Part shown: positions 1 through 7,616 of the stretch, in pieces
Position numbering within the stretch: the first letter of the stretch is position 1
How the letters are laid out: each line of letters opens with the position of its first letter
DNA from: Oxalobacteraceae bacterium
Lineage (GTDB): Bacteria; Pseudomonadota; Gammaproteobacteria; Burkholderiales; Burkholderiaceae_D
Direction: 5' to 3'
DNA length: 24,349 nucleotides
Assembly (NCBI GenBank): GCA_947446335.1
Contig: CANFGA010000005.1
Coordinates: 1 to 24,349, forward strand
Program-made: the position numbers and the translations under genes
The notes under the pieces: generated by a model
Seen by the model: the letters and a program-made list of their open reading frames with translations, nothing else
The model's database searches: none
What the model was told of the DNA's origin: nothing

Positions 1-224
1 CTGGCCCAGACGGCGCTGCCGCTGCGCTGCACCAGCGTCATCGCGTGGACGCCGCTGGCATCGCTGCCCACGGCCAGCAATTCATCGCCACTGCTGAAAT
101 GACGCAGCAAGGGACGCACCAGATCAGCGCTTTGCAGCACGGAGCCGCCGATTTGATGATTGAGGCAATCCCAGGCCGGCGCCCATCGATCGAATTCTGC
201 CGTGGGATAAAATTTCCATTGCAT
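1..224 (-). CDS. GNAT/CelD-type acyltransferase, N-terminal part (runs off the left edge)
   Basis: The first 74 codons of a minus-strand gene are present; the rest lies left of the window. The protein begins MQWKFYPTAEFDRWAPAWDC and continues through a segment rich in S, D and L (SVLQSADLVRPLLRHFSSGD). This resembles the start of FemAB-like or CelD/BcsL-type acyltransferases, which acylate or aminoacylate sugars and are common in exopolysaccharide loci. The ATG at 222-224 is preceded by an AAGGA motif about eight bases upstream, which decides the start. It follows the DegT-family gene by 79 bases on the same strand, so the two are probably co-transcribed. No catalytic region is in view, so the family call rests on N-terminal style only. 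A complete protein of the same broad class lies at 15342-16508. Confidence 0.55.
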   Translation of the reverse strand, partial: MQWKFYPTAEFDRWAPAWDCLNHQIGGSVLQSADLVRPLLRHFSSGDELLAVGSDASGVHAMTLVQRSGSAVWA

Positions 225-303
225 GGTTGTATCCTTGATGGCGATGTAAGTTGACAAAGCAGCGCGCAACAGTACGCTGCAGCGCCAGGTCGGGACAGCG
301 CTG

Positions 304-1515
304 CTAATGCCGGGCTTGAGCGCAGAGCATCGTGCTGCGTATGGTGGCAATCATCCATTCCAGTTCCGCTGTATCGAGTTCCTGATGACATGGAAACTGA
401 AACACCTTGCGCGAAAATTCGACGCTGATCGGACAGATCGATGCATCCACGCCTGGCCAGAGCACTTCGCCGAAGCGGATGATGGGCACCCCGGCGCGCT
501 TGAGGGTGGCAAATATCCGCTCCGGTTGATCGATGACCAGAGGGAAAGCATAAGGAACCACCTTCTCCGGCAACACAGGAAACAGAGGATGGCAACCGGG
601 GATGTCGTTGCAAGCGTCCAGCAAGCGCTGATAATGGCTGCGGCGCAGCGCAATGATGCGTCCGAAATCAAGAGCGTGCATCAACAGGCGCGAGGCCAGC
701 GACATGCGCTTGTCCAGCCAGAGCGGCTCGAACGATGTGCCGCCTTCGGCCGAGTTGGGCGCCGTCGACAGCTTGTTTCTTTCCGGGCCAGCGGCACGCT
801 TGATGCTGCCCCAGACCACATCCTTCATCCACAACAATGGCTTTGCGATGTGGCGCACGATGCAAAGCCGTCGATAACGAAATGCCGCTTCCAGCGCATT
901 GATCGCCGATTTGATTTGCAAGGAGATGCCCGGGTGCTGCAAACGCAAACCGCTCGCGCCTGATCCATGCATGGCGATGCAACCGCCGTCATAGATGGGA
1001 AAAAACTTCCACGGTGACGCGATCGCGTATTGTCCGAAACTGCCTATCGGTTTGCCCGCGACTTCGCCAAAAAAGGCATGGGCGCAATCCTCCAGGAAGG
1101 CCAACCCATGAGCCTGGCAAAACTCGGCAATGGCCTGATTGTCTTGCGGAAAACCAAAATAGTGGGTCACCAGCATCGCGCTTGCGCATCCTTCTTGCAA
1201 CAGGCGCGCGACATCGTCGAGGTCGACGCCGGCATCGGCTTTGATCCGGTAAAACACCGGAATGGCTCCCAGCCATGCAACCGGTTCGATCATCGCATTG
1301 CAATGGTAGGCCGGCACCAGCACCCGGTCGCCGGCTTGCACACCCATCAGGCGCAAGGCGTTGCCGATACCCATGCGCCCGCTGGTCAAGAACTGCAATT
1401 GGCCCAGCTCCATGAACGACGCGATGCCAGCTTTTTTTTTGCTGAACAACGCAGGCCACGATAGCACTGGATCTTTGGGTATGGTTGGCCTTGGAAAGGC
1501 TTGCTCGGCGCTCAT
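304..1515 (-). CDS. DegT/DnrJ/EryC1/StrS-family PLP-dependent aminotransferase
   Basis: A fold-type I PLP enzyme of about 403 residues from the preferred ATG. Counted from an upstream TTG at 1530 that keeps the frame open, the PLP-contacting Asp is D148 in FLEDCAHAF. The Schiff-base Lys is K175 in SPWKFFPIYDGG, followed by the Gly-rich DGG. An N-terminal VLVPAYHCNAMIEP segment matches the cofactor-binding start of the family, which usually makes amino sugars from keto sugars for O-antigen or capsule. Length is normal. Neither start has a strong ribosome binding site; ATG at 1515 gives the more usual N-terminus (MSAEQAFPRP). It is divergent from the ATP-grasp gene across a long intergenic region and followed by an acyltransferase start. 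An aminotransferase next to an acyltransferase suggests an N-acylated amino sugar, but this is inference. The sugar substrate is unknown. Confidence 0.85.
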   Translation of the reverse strand: MSAEQAFPRPTIPKDPVLSWPALFSKKKAGIASFMELGQLQFLTSGRMGIGNALRLMGVQAGDRVLVPAYHCNAMIEPVAWLGAIPVFYRIKADAGVDLDDVARLLQEGCASAMLVTHYFGFPQDNQAIAEFCQAHGLAFLEDCAHAFFGEVAGKPIGSFGQYAIASPWKFFPIYDGGCIAMHGSGASGLRLQHPGISLQIKSAINALEAAFRYRRLCIVRHIAKPLLWMKDVVWGSIKRAAGPERNKLSTAPNSAEGGTSFEPLWLDKRMSLASRLLMHALDFGRIIALRRSHYQRLLDACNDIPGCHPLFPVLPEKVVPYAFPLVIDQPERIFATLKRAGVPIIRFGEVLWPGVDASICPISVEFSRKVFQFPCHQELDTAELEWMIATIRSTMLCAQARH

Positions 1516-1958
1516 GAAAAAGCGGAGCAAGGGATGGTATCCGGGTCACCGTTGTCAGCTGCTACGCATCGACTGGCAGCGTAGCAGTGCGGCATTGTGG
1601 CAGTGCGATGGGTGCACAAATTCATGCGATTGCCGATGGGATGTGAATGATAAATCGATTAGACACTGCCATATTTTCTTTGAATTGATGCTTAACAATG
1701 TTTTCGAAAAAGCATGAAAAGAGGGTGGGGTGCGGCAAACAACTTGATCGGGCGCATGGGTAGTTCCGGCAGCGTCTTTAAAATCGAGAACGCAGCGGGG
1801 CGATGCCTGTCGTCCTCCATGGTTTGCAACGGAAAGGGTATCGATGCCTGTTGATCCATCATCCTGGTCTTGGCGACTTGGCATTTTTCAGATGCCGATA
1901 GCGCAGTTTGCGTTCATCCTCGTTTTGCGTGATCCTGGCAACGAGCACGAGGCCTGCC
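1516..1958. promoter_or_regulatory. Divergent intergenic region with inverted repeats
   Basis: About 440 bases between the divergent DegT-family and ATP-grasp genes contain no convincing gene and must hold the promoters of both. A perfect 9-bp inverted repeat, CTGCTACGC with an 11-base spacer and GCGTAGCAG, spans 1559-1587, some 45 bases before the aminotransferase start. Farther on, ATGCTT and AAGCAT (1688-1715) flank the palindrome TTTTCGAAAA (1701-1710). A weak minus-strand sigma-70 candidate is TTGTTA (complement of 1693-1698), 17 bases from AATATG (complement of 1670-1675). Only seven of its twelve positions fit the consensus. No matching promoter for the plus strand was convincing. Confidence 0.4.
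1559..1587. repeat. Perfect 9-bp inverted repeat (operator or RNA hairpin candidate)
   Basis: CTGCTACGC at 1559-1567 is repeated in reverse complement as GCGTAGCAG at 1579-1587, with an 11-base spacer. It lies in the 5' leader of the DegT-family gene, so it could be a regulator site or a leader hairpin. No T-tract follows on either strand, which argues against a simple terminator. Confidence 0.45.
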
Positions 1959-3173
1959 GTGCGCGCCCGTGAATCGGTGCCAGCCATCGTCGTGGGCGCC
2001 GGTTTGAATGCACTGGGCATCGTGCGCAGCTTGGCCGCTGGCGGCGTTGCGACCCATGTGCTGGGACGACCAGGCGGCATCGCGATGCGCTCACGCCACG
2101 GCTGTAAACACAGTTTGCCCGATGCCGCTGGCGATACTCTGGTACACGCCTTGCAACATCTGCTGGCATTGCCATCGATTCCAAATGGCAGTCGACCCGT
2201 GCTGTTCTTGACAGAAGAAAACGCGGTGCGCATCGTATCGCAGCGCCGCGCCGAGCTTTTGCCACTTTTTCGGATCGACTTGCCCTCTGTAGACACCTTG
2301 CATGCATTGATGGACAAGACTGCCTTTCAAGCGCTGGCACAAGCCGCTGGTGGCTTGATACCGCCAGCCATCAGCTTGTCCGATGTAGCCGACTTGCCGC
2401 GCCTGGCCACATTGCGCTATCCGGCAGTACTGAAACCGGCTTACAAGCATTATGCTTATGGTGCCGTGTTTCAAAAAGCCTATGTCGTCGCCTCGGCCGA
2501 TGAAGCGGCGGCACGCTGGCGAGAGATCGCCCCGGTGCTGTCGGATCTGATCGTGCAAGAGTGGATTCCTGGCAGCGACAGCGACATCTATTTCTGTTTG
2601 CAGTACATTGGCGCTGACGGCGTCGCTGTTGCCAGTTTCGTCGGGCGCAAATTGCGTTCCTGGCCGCCGCGCATCGGTGGCACCGCGAGCTGCATCGCAG
2701 CGCCCGAGCACGACGCCGAATTGACCGGCTTGACATGCGACTTCTTTCGCGCGGTGGGTTTTGTCGGGATGGGCAGCATGGAGTACAAGCGCGATAGCAG
2801 GAACGGGCGCTTTTACATGATCGAACCGACCGTCGCGCGCACCGATTTCCAGGAAGAAGTCGCCACGTTAAATGGCATCAATATTCCACTGGCTGCATTT
2901 TTGCATCAGACCGGCGCCGCCAGCATCCCTTGCAAGATTCCCGGTCTGCCTCGCCTGTGGCGTGAACCGGTCACCGATCGCTGGGCGCGCGAATCTGACA
3001 CAGGGCGACGACCGGAAGCGGCCATTGCCCATGTTGCCCAGGACGCCTATTTCAGGCTGGCCGATCCGATGCCTGCAATCGCCGCCATCTGGCGCCGCCT
3101 TGTGGCGCGCTGGCGTCTGCTGTGGGAAAAGGCAAGATCGCACACGCCCCCGGACTTGAAAGGCCATGCATGA
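1959..3173 (+). CDS. ATP-grasp carboxylate-amine ligase family protein
   Basis: About 404 residues. The N-terminus (VPAIVVGAGLNALGIVRSL) is a nucleotide-binding-like beta-alpha-beta with a GAGxNALG turn, as in the pre-ATP-grasp domain. The ATP-grasp core follows: K159 in VLKPAYKHYA, E201 in VQEWIPGSD, then two acidic metal-binding strands, E275 in GSMEYKRD and E289 in YMIEPTVARTDFQEE. The EPTVxRTD form is typical of a polysaccharide-locus subgroup. ATP-grasp enzymes activate a carboxylate as acyl phosphate and join it to an amine or thiol; substrate unknown. The frame is open upstream to a TTG at 1908. GTG at 1959 is preferred because GAGG precedes it by six bases and it falls just before the conserved strand; GTG 1977 is also possible. 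The stop overlaps the next start in ATGA, so the two genes are translationally coupled. Confidence 0.8.
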   Translation: MRARESVPAIVVGAGLNALGIVRSLAAGGVATHVLGRPGGIAMRSRHGCKHSLPDAAGDTLVHALQHLLALPSIPNGSRPVLFLTEENAVRIVSQRRAELLPLFRIDLPSVDTLHALMDKTAFQALAQAAGGLIPPAISLSDVADLPRLATLRYPAVLKPAYKHYAYGAVFQKAYVVASADEAAARWREIAPVLSDLIVQEWIPGSDSDIYFCLQYIGADGVAVASFVGRKLRSWPPRIGGTASCIAAPEHDAELTGLTCDFFRAVGFVGMGSMEYKRDSRNGRFYMIEPTVARTDFQEEVATLNGINIPLAAFLHQTGAASIPCKIPGLPRLWREPVTDRWARESDTGRRPEAAIAHVAQDAYFRLADPMPAIAAIWRRLVARWRLLWEKARSHTPPDLKGHA

Positions 3174-4327
3174 AACACTGGATCATCGCCGCGCGCGACC
3201 GCCTTGGCTTCGGATATCGACAGGGCGAGCCTGAAAATTCAATTGCCACCCATCTGGAAGCGGCTGCGCAATGGATCTTGCGCGCGCAAGGTGCTACCGA
3301 TGATGACGGGGCCGCCCATTCCTGGGATGTGCGGCGCCGCAAATGGTCGGCATCTTATCCTGAGACGAGCGGCTATCTGATTCCCACGCTATATGACTAT
3401 GCGCTGCATTTCCAGCGTCCGCAGTACCGGGAAGCGGCGCGCAAGATGGCGCAATGGGAAGTCGAGGTGCAAATGGACGACGGCGCCGTGCGCGCCGGCA
3501 CGATGGATGCAGAAGTGCTGGCCCCCACCATTTTCAACACCGGCCAGGTGCTGTTCGGCCTGGCGCGCGCAGCCCTGGAAACTGGCGAGCCAGCTTTCGT
3601 TGACGCTACCAGGCGTGCCGCCAACTGGCTGGTCGAGGCCCAGGACGAGGATGGCTGCTGGAGGCGCTATCCGTCGCCGTTTACCACCACCACGGTAGCT
3701 GCCTACAATACGCGCACGGCGTTCGGCCTGCTGCGTGCATTCGAAGTGGTGCCAGATGAACGCTATCTGCGCGCCGCCGAACGCAATGCCGGCTGGGCCA
3801 TCGGCACGGCCCAAGCCAATCATTGGCTCCCTGGCAATTGCCTTGGCGTGCATCTCGATGACAGGGCATTGACGCACACGATCGCGTACTCGATCCGGGG
3901 CTTGCTGGAGGTTGGCGTGGCGCTCGACCGGCCGCGCTATCTCGAGCAGGCGCTCGCGATGGCGCAAGCGGTGGCCAGCACACAGCGCCCCGATGGCGCC
4001 TTGCCCGGCTATCTCAGCCCCCGCTGGAAGGGGTTGGTGAACTGGACTTGCGTGACCGGCAATGCACAAATGGCGATCAACTGGTTGCGCCTGGCGCATG
4101 AAACCGGCGACGACAAGTTGCTGCGCCATGCCAGTGCAGCCAACCGCTTCAACATGCAGATCCATGAACTGGCTCATGCCGCACCGGAGCGCCGCGGTGG
4201 CGTCAAGGGTTCGCATCCGATCGACGGCGGCTACATGGCCTGGCGCTATCCCAACTGGGCCGCCAAGTTCTTCATGGATGCGTTGATGCTGCAGCAACTC
4301 GGGCCAGTCGCGCGCAACATCGGCTAA
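3170..4327 (+). CDS. Alpha/alpha-toroid (six-hairpin) protein, putative polysaccharide-modifying enzyme
   Basis: 385 residues built from recurring helical hairpins. The repeated core motifs are ETSGYLIPTLYDYA (from about 65), FNTGQVLFGLARAAL (122), YNTRTAFGLLRAFE (179), HTIAYSIRGLLEVG (236), TGNAQMAINWLRLA (296) and AKFFMDALMLQQ (365). DG-containing turns lie between them (MDDGAVRAG, DEDGCWRRYPS, RPDGALPGYL). This is the (alpha/alpha)6 barrel pattern of terpenoid cyclases, glycoside hydrolases, lyases and uronyl epimerases. In an exopolysaccharide locus a carbohydrate-active role is likelier than terpene chemistry. No signal peptide is visible, so it probably acts in the cytoplasm. The ATG is chosen because it overlaps the preceding stop in ATGA with GAAAGG upstream; an in-frame upstream start at 3122 would overlap the ATP-grasp gene by about 50 bases. 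Catalytic residues cannot be assigned, and exact function is unknown. Confidence 0.7.
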   Translation: MKHWIIAARDRLGFGYRQGEPENSIATHLEAAAQWILRAQGATDDDGAAHSWDVRRRKWSASYPETSGYLIPTLYDYALHFQRPQYREAARKMAQWEVEVQMDDGAVRAGTMDAEVLAPTIFNTGQVLFGLARAALETGEPAFVDATRRAANWLVEAQDEDGCWRRYPSPFTTTTVAAYNTRTAFGLLRAFEVVPDERYLRAAERNAGWAIGTAQANHWLPGNCLGVHLDDRALTHTIAYSIRGLLEVGVALDRPRYLEQALAMAQAVASTQRPDGALPGYLSPRWKGLVNWTCVTGNAQMAINWLRLAHETGDDKLLRHASAANRFNMQIHELAHAAPERRGGVKGSHPIDGGYMAWRYPNWAAKFFMDALMLQQLGPVARNIG

Positions 4328-4376
4328 GCGAACCGATGCCGTCAAACCACACGACAGCTTGCTAAATCCTTGATGG

Positions 4377-5303
4377 TTACCCGGGCCCTGTGGGCGTCGT
4401 TCTGAACATGTTTTGTCCCATGCGCAGCAGAAAGCCCAGTCGATTGCGATCCCATGGTGTGAAGCGGGGCAACTGGAATCGGTCCTCGCCGCTGCCGGCG
4501 GTGCCCCAACTGGTGGCAACGGCCGCTTGAAAGCCAAGCTGTCTGACGATGTCCACGTGATTTTGCCCATAGTCAGCGCCCGGTTTGCCGTTCGGATAAG
4601 CGAACAGCGATACTGGAGCGCCGGTGATGCATTCGAGCTGAGCGCGGCTCTGCCGTATTTCAGCGCTTGCCGCCAGGTCGGAGATACGCGCCAGTATCGG
4701 ATGGCTAACCGTATGGGCACCGATTTCCATTCCAGATCTGTGCAGCGCGAGAACTTGCGCGCTGCTCATCATGACGCCGGCATTTTTGCCAGCACCACAG
4801 ATGCGTTGCACCTGCTCCAGTCTTTGCTCCGGCGCAAGATACTTCAGCGCATCGAGCACGGCAGCGATGGCGCGCCGTCGCATGAACATGGATCCGATGT
4901 CGAAGCAACCCAGACCGTGCTCAAGCAAGTTAAGGCGATCGCCAGCAGCGCCTCGCACCAGCGCGATCACCCTGTCATTCCACATCTGCCCGCCATCGAG
5001 GAAGCCGGTCGCAATGAAAAAGGTGGCGCACAGACCATGGCGCTGCAGTATCGGCAGTGCCACTTGCGCGTTGTCGGCATAGCCGTCGTCAAACGTGATG
5101 CAGGCAGCGCGCCTGGGCAAGCGATCTTGCTCCAGCAAACGCACTGCCTTGAGCAGCGGCATGACCTTGAAGCAGCGCTTGAGCAAACCCAGCTGTCGAT
5201 CAAATGCGACCGCATCGACCTCGCCGGGAAACAATGGATCGGGCTGCGCCAATACCCGGTGATAGATCAGGATCGACAGGCGGGGGGGAGGAAGCAGTCT
5301 CAT
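4377..5303 (-). CDS. Polysaccharide deacetylase (carbohydrate esterase family 4)
   Basis: 308 residues with the NodB-homology signature. The catalytic acid and metal ligand lie in ACITFDDGYADN (D72, D73), the metal-binding histidines in GAHTVSHPIL (H197, H201), and a later conserved strand is LFAYPNGKPG. CE4 enzymes remove N- or O-acetyl groups from polysaccharides using a divalent metal. The N-terminus (MRLLPPPRLSILIYHRV) starts directly with the first beta strand and has no clear signal peptide. ATG at 5301-5303 is preferred: it has AAAGGA seven bases upstream and begins one base after the stop of the ligase gene, so translation is probably coupled. Its 3' end converges on the toroid gene with 49 bases between and no clear terminator. 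Confidence 0.88.
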   Translation of the reverse strand: MRLLPPPRLSILIYHRVLAQPDPLFPGEVDAVAFDRQLGLLKRCFKVMPLLKAVRLLEQDRLPRRAACITFDDGYADNAQVALPILQRHGLCATFFIATGFLDGGQMWNDRVIALVRGAAGDRLNLLEHGLGCFDIGSMFMRRRAIAAVLDALKYLAPEQRLEQVQRICGAGKNAGVMMSSAQVLALHRSGMEIGAHTVSHPILARISDLAASAEIRQSRAQLECITGAPVSLFAYPNGKPGADYGQNHVDIVRQLGFQAAVATSWGTAGSGEDRFQLPRFTPWDRNRLGFLLRMGQNMFRTTPTGPG

Positions 5304-5304
5304 G

Positions 5305-6702
5305 TCATCCTTTCGACAACTGATTGATGACGGCAGGCCCACCAGCGGCCGTATCGATCGGCGCTGGATCGACTGTGGCCACATCGACCGGCACTGCAGC
5401 GGCTGCCGATGCAGCGGCTGCCGGTGCAGCGGCTGCCGCTGCAGTGAACAATACTGGACGGGCCATGTCTGCAAGCGACTGCTCGACGATGACTCTGGTC
5501 ACCACGAGCACGGCCAACAGGTAATACGGCACATCGAAGTAGGCCAGACTGAGGAAGGCGCCACCGACAAAAAAACCGATCAGACTGGTCTGTATCATTC
5601 TTGATAATGTTGCAGCCCAGTGCAGCGATTCATGTTTGCGAGTGTTACGGATGATCCATCGGGCGCAGCGCCAGGTCAGGATGCCGAGCAACAAATAGAT
5701 TCCCAATCCAACGAAGCCATGCTCTCCCAGTATTTGAAAATAATTGCTATGGGCCGCGTGTATGTCGGTTGGGTTAGGCGCATAAATGGCGAATGTCGAT
5801 TGATTATAGATATCGAAGCCACCACCAAAGAAGCGGTCTCTGGCCAGGTTGTAAGTCATGTACCATGCATTGATGCGACCTTGTGCCGAGCCATCAGACT
5901 GGTAATCATTGATGGTGTTCATCCGGTCATTCCATTGTTCTGGCATGAGTGCCAGCAATATCGGAATCGTCGATATCATCAAGAATCCGAACGCCATTTT
6001 TTTGCGGCTCTTGGTCCACATGAAGATCGACATCGCGGCGATCGCTACAAAAGCTCCCCTCGAATAGGAGCCCAGTGACGCCAGCGCGGACAATAGCATC
6101 GATCCCATCAAGGCCCGGCGAATCCAGCGATTGCTGGCATCCTGATGCAGGTAATACATCAAGGGAATCACCATCACCAGCGCCAATGCGATTTCATTGT
6201 TGCCGGCAATGAAAGTGCCGTTTGGCCCCCACACCTTGTATGAACCGCCGCTGCGCAGCGTGAAAATGCCGCCTTTGACGCCGTAATATCCTAGCGAAAG
6301 CACCAGAATCCAAATCAAGCGGTGCACGTCCCTGCGGCTTTTTATCACAGCCAGGCAGACAAACGTCATCAGCATGATCTTCATCACTTTTTCCCATTGG
6401 ACCAAAGCGGAATCATAGAAGAGTGAAAACGGCAAGGTCAAGTTCATCCAGAGAACCAGTCCGATCAAGGTCACGGTGACAGAAGTCAATGGCAGATTTT
6501 TGGGGTGCCTGCTGAGAACCAGGCTGAAAATCGTTGCCACGGCAATGATGAATGCAAAAGGGAAACTGCTGGCAAAGCCCCATGTCTGGGAGTGCGGATT
6601 CATGACGCTGATCCAGACCCACATCAACGCACCGACGACCGGGGATTTGAAAATGAATGGCAAGGATCCAAAAACAATCAAGGTAATGAGCAGATCTCGC
6701 AT
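5305..6702 (-). CDS. Exosortase A-associated O-glycosylation ligase / Wzy-type O-antigen polymerase family
   Basis: 465 residues, a polytopic inner-membrane protein with about ten hydrophobic segments. The stretch GPNGTFIAGNNEIALALVM, followed by a short periplasmic-style loop, and the repeated MNPHSQTWGFA near residue 30 are features I associate with the exosortase A-linked 'putative O-glycosylation ligase' group of the Wzy/WaaL superfamily. Such proteins polymerise undecaprenyl-linked repeat units or transfer glycan to an acceptor in the periplasm. The last 50 residues are not membrane-like: an Ala/Pro/Ser/Val tail encoded partly by 15-bp tandem repeats, ending INQLSKG. The ribosome binding site at the ATG (6702) is weak. 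It is divergent from the TPR gene and coupled to the deacetylase gene. Confidence 0.85.
   Translation of the reverse strand: MRDLLITLIVFGSLPFIFKSPVVGALMWVWISVMNPHSQTWGFASSFPFAFIIAVATIFSLVLSRHPKNLPLTSVTVTLIGLVLWMNLTLPFSLFYDSALVQWEKVMKIMLMTFVCLAVIKSRRDVHRLIWILVLSLGYYGVKGGIFTLRSGGSYKVWGPNGTFIAGNNEIALALVMVIPLMYYLHQDASNRWIRRALMGSMLLSALASLGSYSRGAFVAIAAMSIFMWTKSRKKMAFGFLMISTIPILLALMPEQWNDRMNTINDYQSDGSAQGRINAWYMTYNLARDRFFGGGFDIYNQSTFAIYAPNPTDIHAAHSNYFQILGEHGFVGLGIYLLLGILTWRCARWIIRNTRKHESLHWAATLSRMIQTSLIGFFVGGAFLSLAYFDVPYYLLAVLVVTRVIVEQSLADMARPVLFTAAAAAAPAAAASAAAAVPVDVATVDPAPIDTAAGGPAVINQLSKG
5395..5444. repeat. 15-bp tandem repeat (3.3 units) in the ligase C-terminal tail
   Basis: The unit TGCAGCGGCTGCCGn occurs at 5395, 5410 and 5425, with TGCAG starting a fourth copy; copies differ only at the last base. 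It is read in frame on the minus strand as XAAAA with X = A, P or S, giving an Ala-rich tail. Each unit is five codons, so slippage would change the tail length without a frameshift. Confidence 0.9.
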
Positions 6703-6917
6703 GAATAGTTCGTTTCAAAGTTGTGTTCTGGATGGAACTCATTGACTCCGCTCAAAGTCTGATCGAAGCTAGTCAGTACACTGATTTCAATAATTTCATG
6801 ATAATAGAACATCGATGAAATGCATTTATTGAGCATGCTCACGACGCTGGCATATTTTGTGTATCAACTTTCATATACTTGCAATTTTTTCATAAAAATT
6901 ACCGCTATGGATAAGAC
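6703..6917. promoter_or_regulatory. Divergent AT-rich intergenic region with 12-bp palindrome
   Basis: 215 bases separate the divergent ligase and TPR genes, so promoters for both strands should lie here. A perfect 12-bp palindrome, TGAGCATGCTCA, is at 6830-6841. A TATACT hexamer (6874-6879) lies about 40 bases before the TPR start but lacks a good -35. ATAATA at 6801-6806 (TATTAT on the minus strand) could be a -10 for the ligase gene. Neither promoter is convincing by eye. Confidence 0.35.
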
Positions 6918-7556
6918 ATGAAAAATTTTATCAATATAATTTTTACAGTAATAATATTGTCTTCTTCGGCGAACATAATCGCTGCAAATTATTGTGGTGA
7001 ATTGAAAAATTCGATTGGCCCATTCGACTATCGGGAAAAAAAAGAAAATGAAGAGGTTCTCATGCTGGTTGAAAGTCGCCATTTCAACGATAAATTTGAA
7101 CGCTTGATCGAGGATGAAAGAGGCTATATCGGAGGTGAACTAGCCTATACATTGCGCGTATTTCCAAATCATCATCGGGCATTGATGGCATTTGGGAAGC
7201 TTGCGTTGAAGAAAAAAACACAGCACCCGTTTGGATCGACTTATTCGGTTGAATGTTTTTTTGACAGAGCAATGCGATTCAAGCCTGATGATGGAATTGT
7301 ACGCCTGGTATATGGGATTTACCTTTCCCAAGCTGGAAACACTGAAAAGGCAATAGAGCAACTTATTGTAGCTGATAAATTGGAGCCTGATAATTCCAAC
7401 ATAAATTACAATCTTGGACTTTTATACTTCAAGAAAAATAATTATGAAAATGCAGTAAAGTATGCAAAAAATGCTTATCGGTTGGGATTTTCTCTTCCAT
7501 GGTTGAAAGATGCGCTGATCAAATCAGGAAAATGGGATGGCCAGTTGGAACAGTAG
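6918..7556 (+). CDS. Secreted tetratricopeptide-repeat protein, unknown function
   Basis: 212 residues. The N-terminus (MKNFINIIFTVIILSSSANI) is a signal peptide with probable cleavage near residue 23; no lipobox is present although C26 follows soon after. The middle (YTLRVFPNHHRALMAFGKLA) and especially residues 125-195 show TPR helices with the G/A/Y-x-A-P spacing: VYGIYLSQAGNTEKAIEQL, ADKLEPDNSNINYNLGLLY, NYENAVKYAKNAYRLGF. TPR proteins act as scaffolds in polysaccharide export complexes; a periplasmic role in assembly is inference. The gene is much more AT-rich than the flanking ligase and transferase genes, with many AAA and ATA codons and poly-A runs, which hints at separate origin. It heads the plus-strand cassette with the flippase 60 bases downstream. 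Confidence 0.75.
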   Translation: MKNFINIIFTVIILSSSANIIAANYCGELKNSIGPFDYREKKENEEVLMLVESRHFNDKFERLIEDERGYIGGELAYTLRVFPNHHRALMAFGKLALKKKTQHPFGSTYSVECFFDRAMRFKPDDGIVRLVYGIYLSQAGNTEKAIEQLIVADKLEPDNSNINYNLGLLYFKKNNYENAVKYAKNAYRLGFSLPWLKDALIKSGKWDGQLEQ

Positions 7557-7616
7557 AGACTATTTTTTCAGACATGTATTTTTGAATAATTTATCTTTAT
7601 TTGACGGATTTTCAGC

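Noticed and set aside
3389..4720. A 443-residue minus-strand open frame opposite the toroid and deacetylase genes
   Set aside because: It lies antisense to a clear alpha/alpha-toroid coding frame and runs into the deacetylase gene. Its composition is rich in R, A, H and Q with no domain features, as expected of a shadow frame in GC-rich DNA.
4413..5327. A 304-residue plus-strand open frame opposite the polysaccharide deacetylase
   Set aside because: It is fully antisense to the deacetylase with intact catalytic motifs and shows no recognisable domain of its own.
5395..5444. Short tandem repeats as a CRISPR array
   Set aside because: The units are contiguous 15-bp copies without spacers and are read in frame as protein.
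5304..5474. N-terminal extension of the deacetylase with QPLHRQ repeats
   Set aside because: The extension comes from reading the ligase's 15-bp repeats in another frame. The real start at 5303 has a good ribosome binding site and the family's first strand.
6848..6870. A sigma-54 type promoter (TGGCAT...) before the TPR gene
   Set aside because: The -24 GG is present but the -12 GC is not at the required spacing, so the element does not fit, although sigma-54 control is known for some PEP-CTERM genes.
7490..7556. A PEP-CTERM sorting signal at the end of the TPR protein
   Set aside because: The C-terminus lacks a PEP motif, a following hydrophobic helix and a basic tail.
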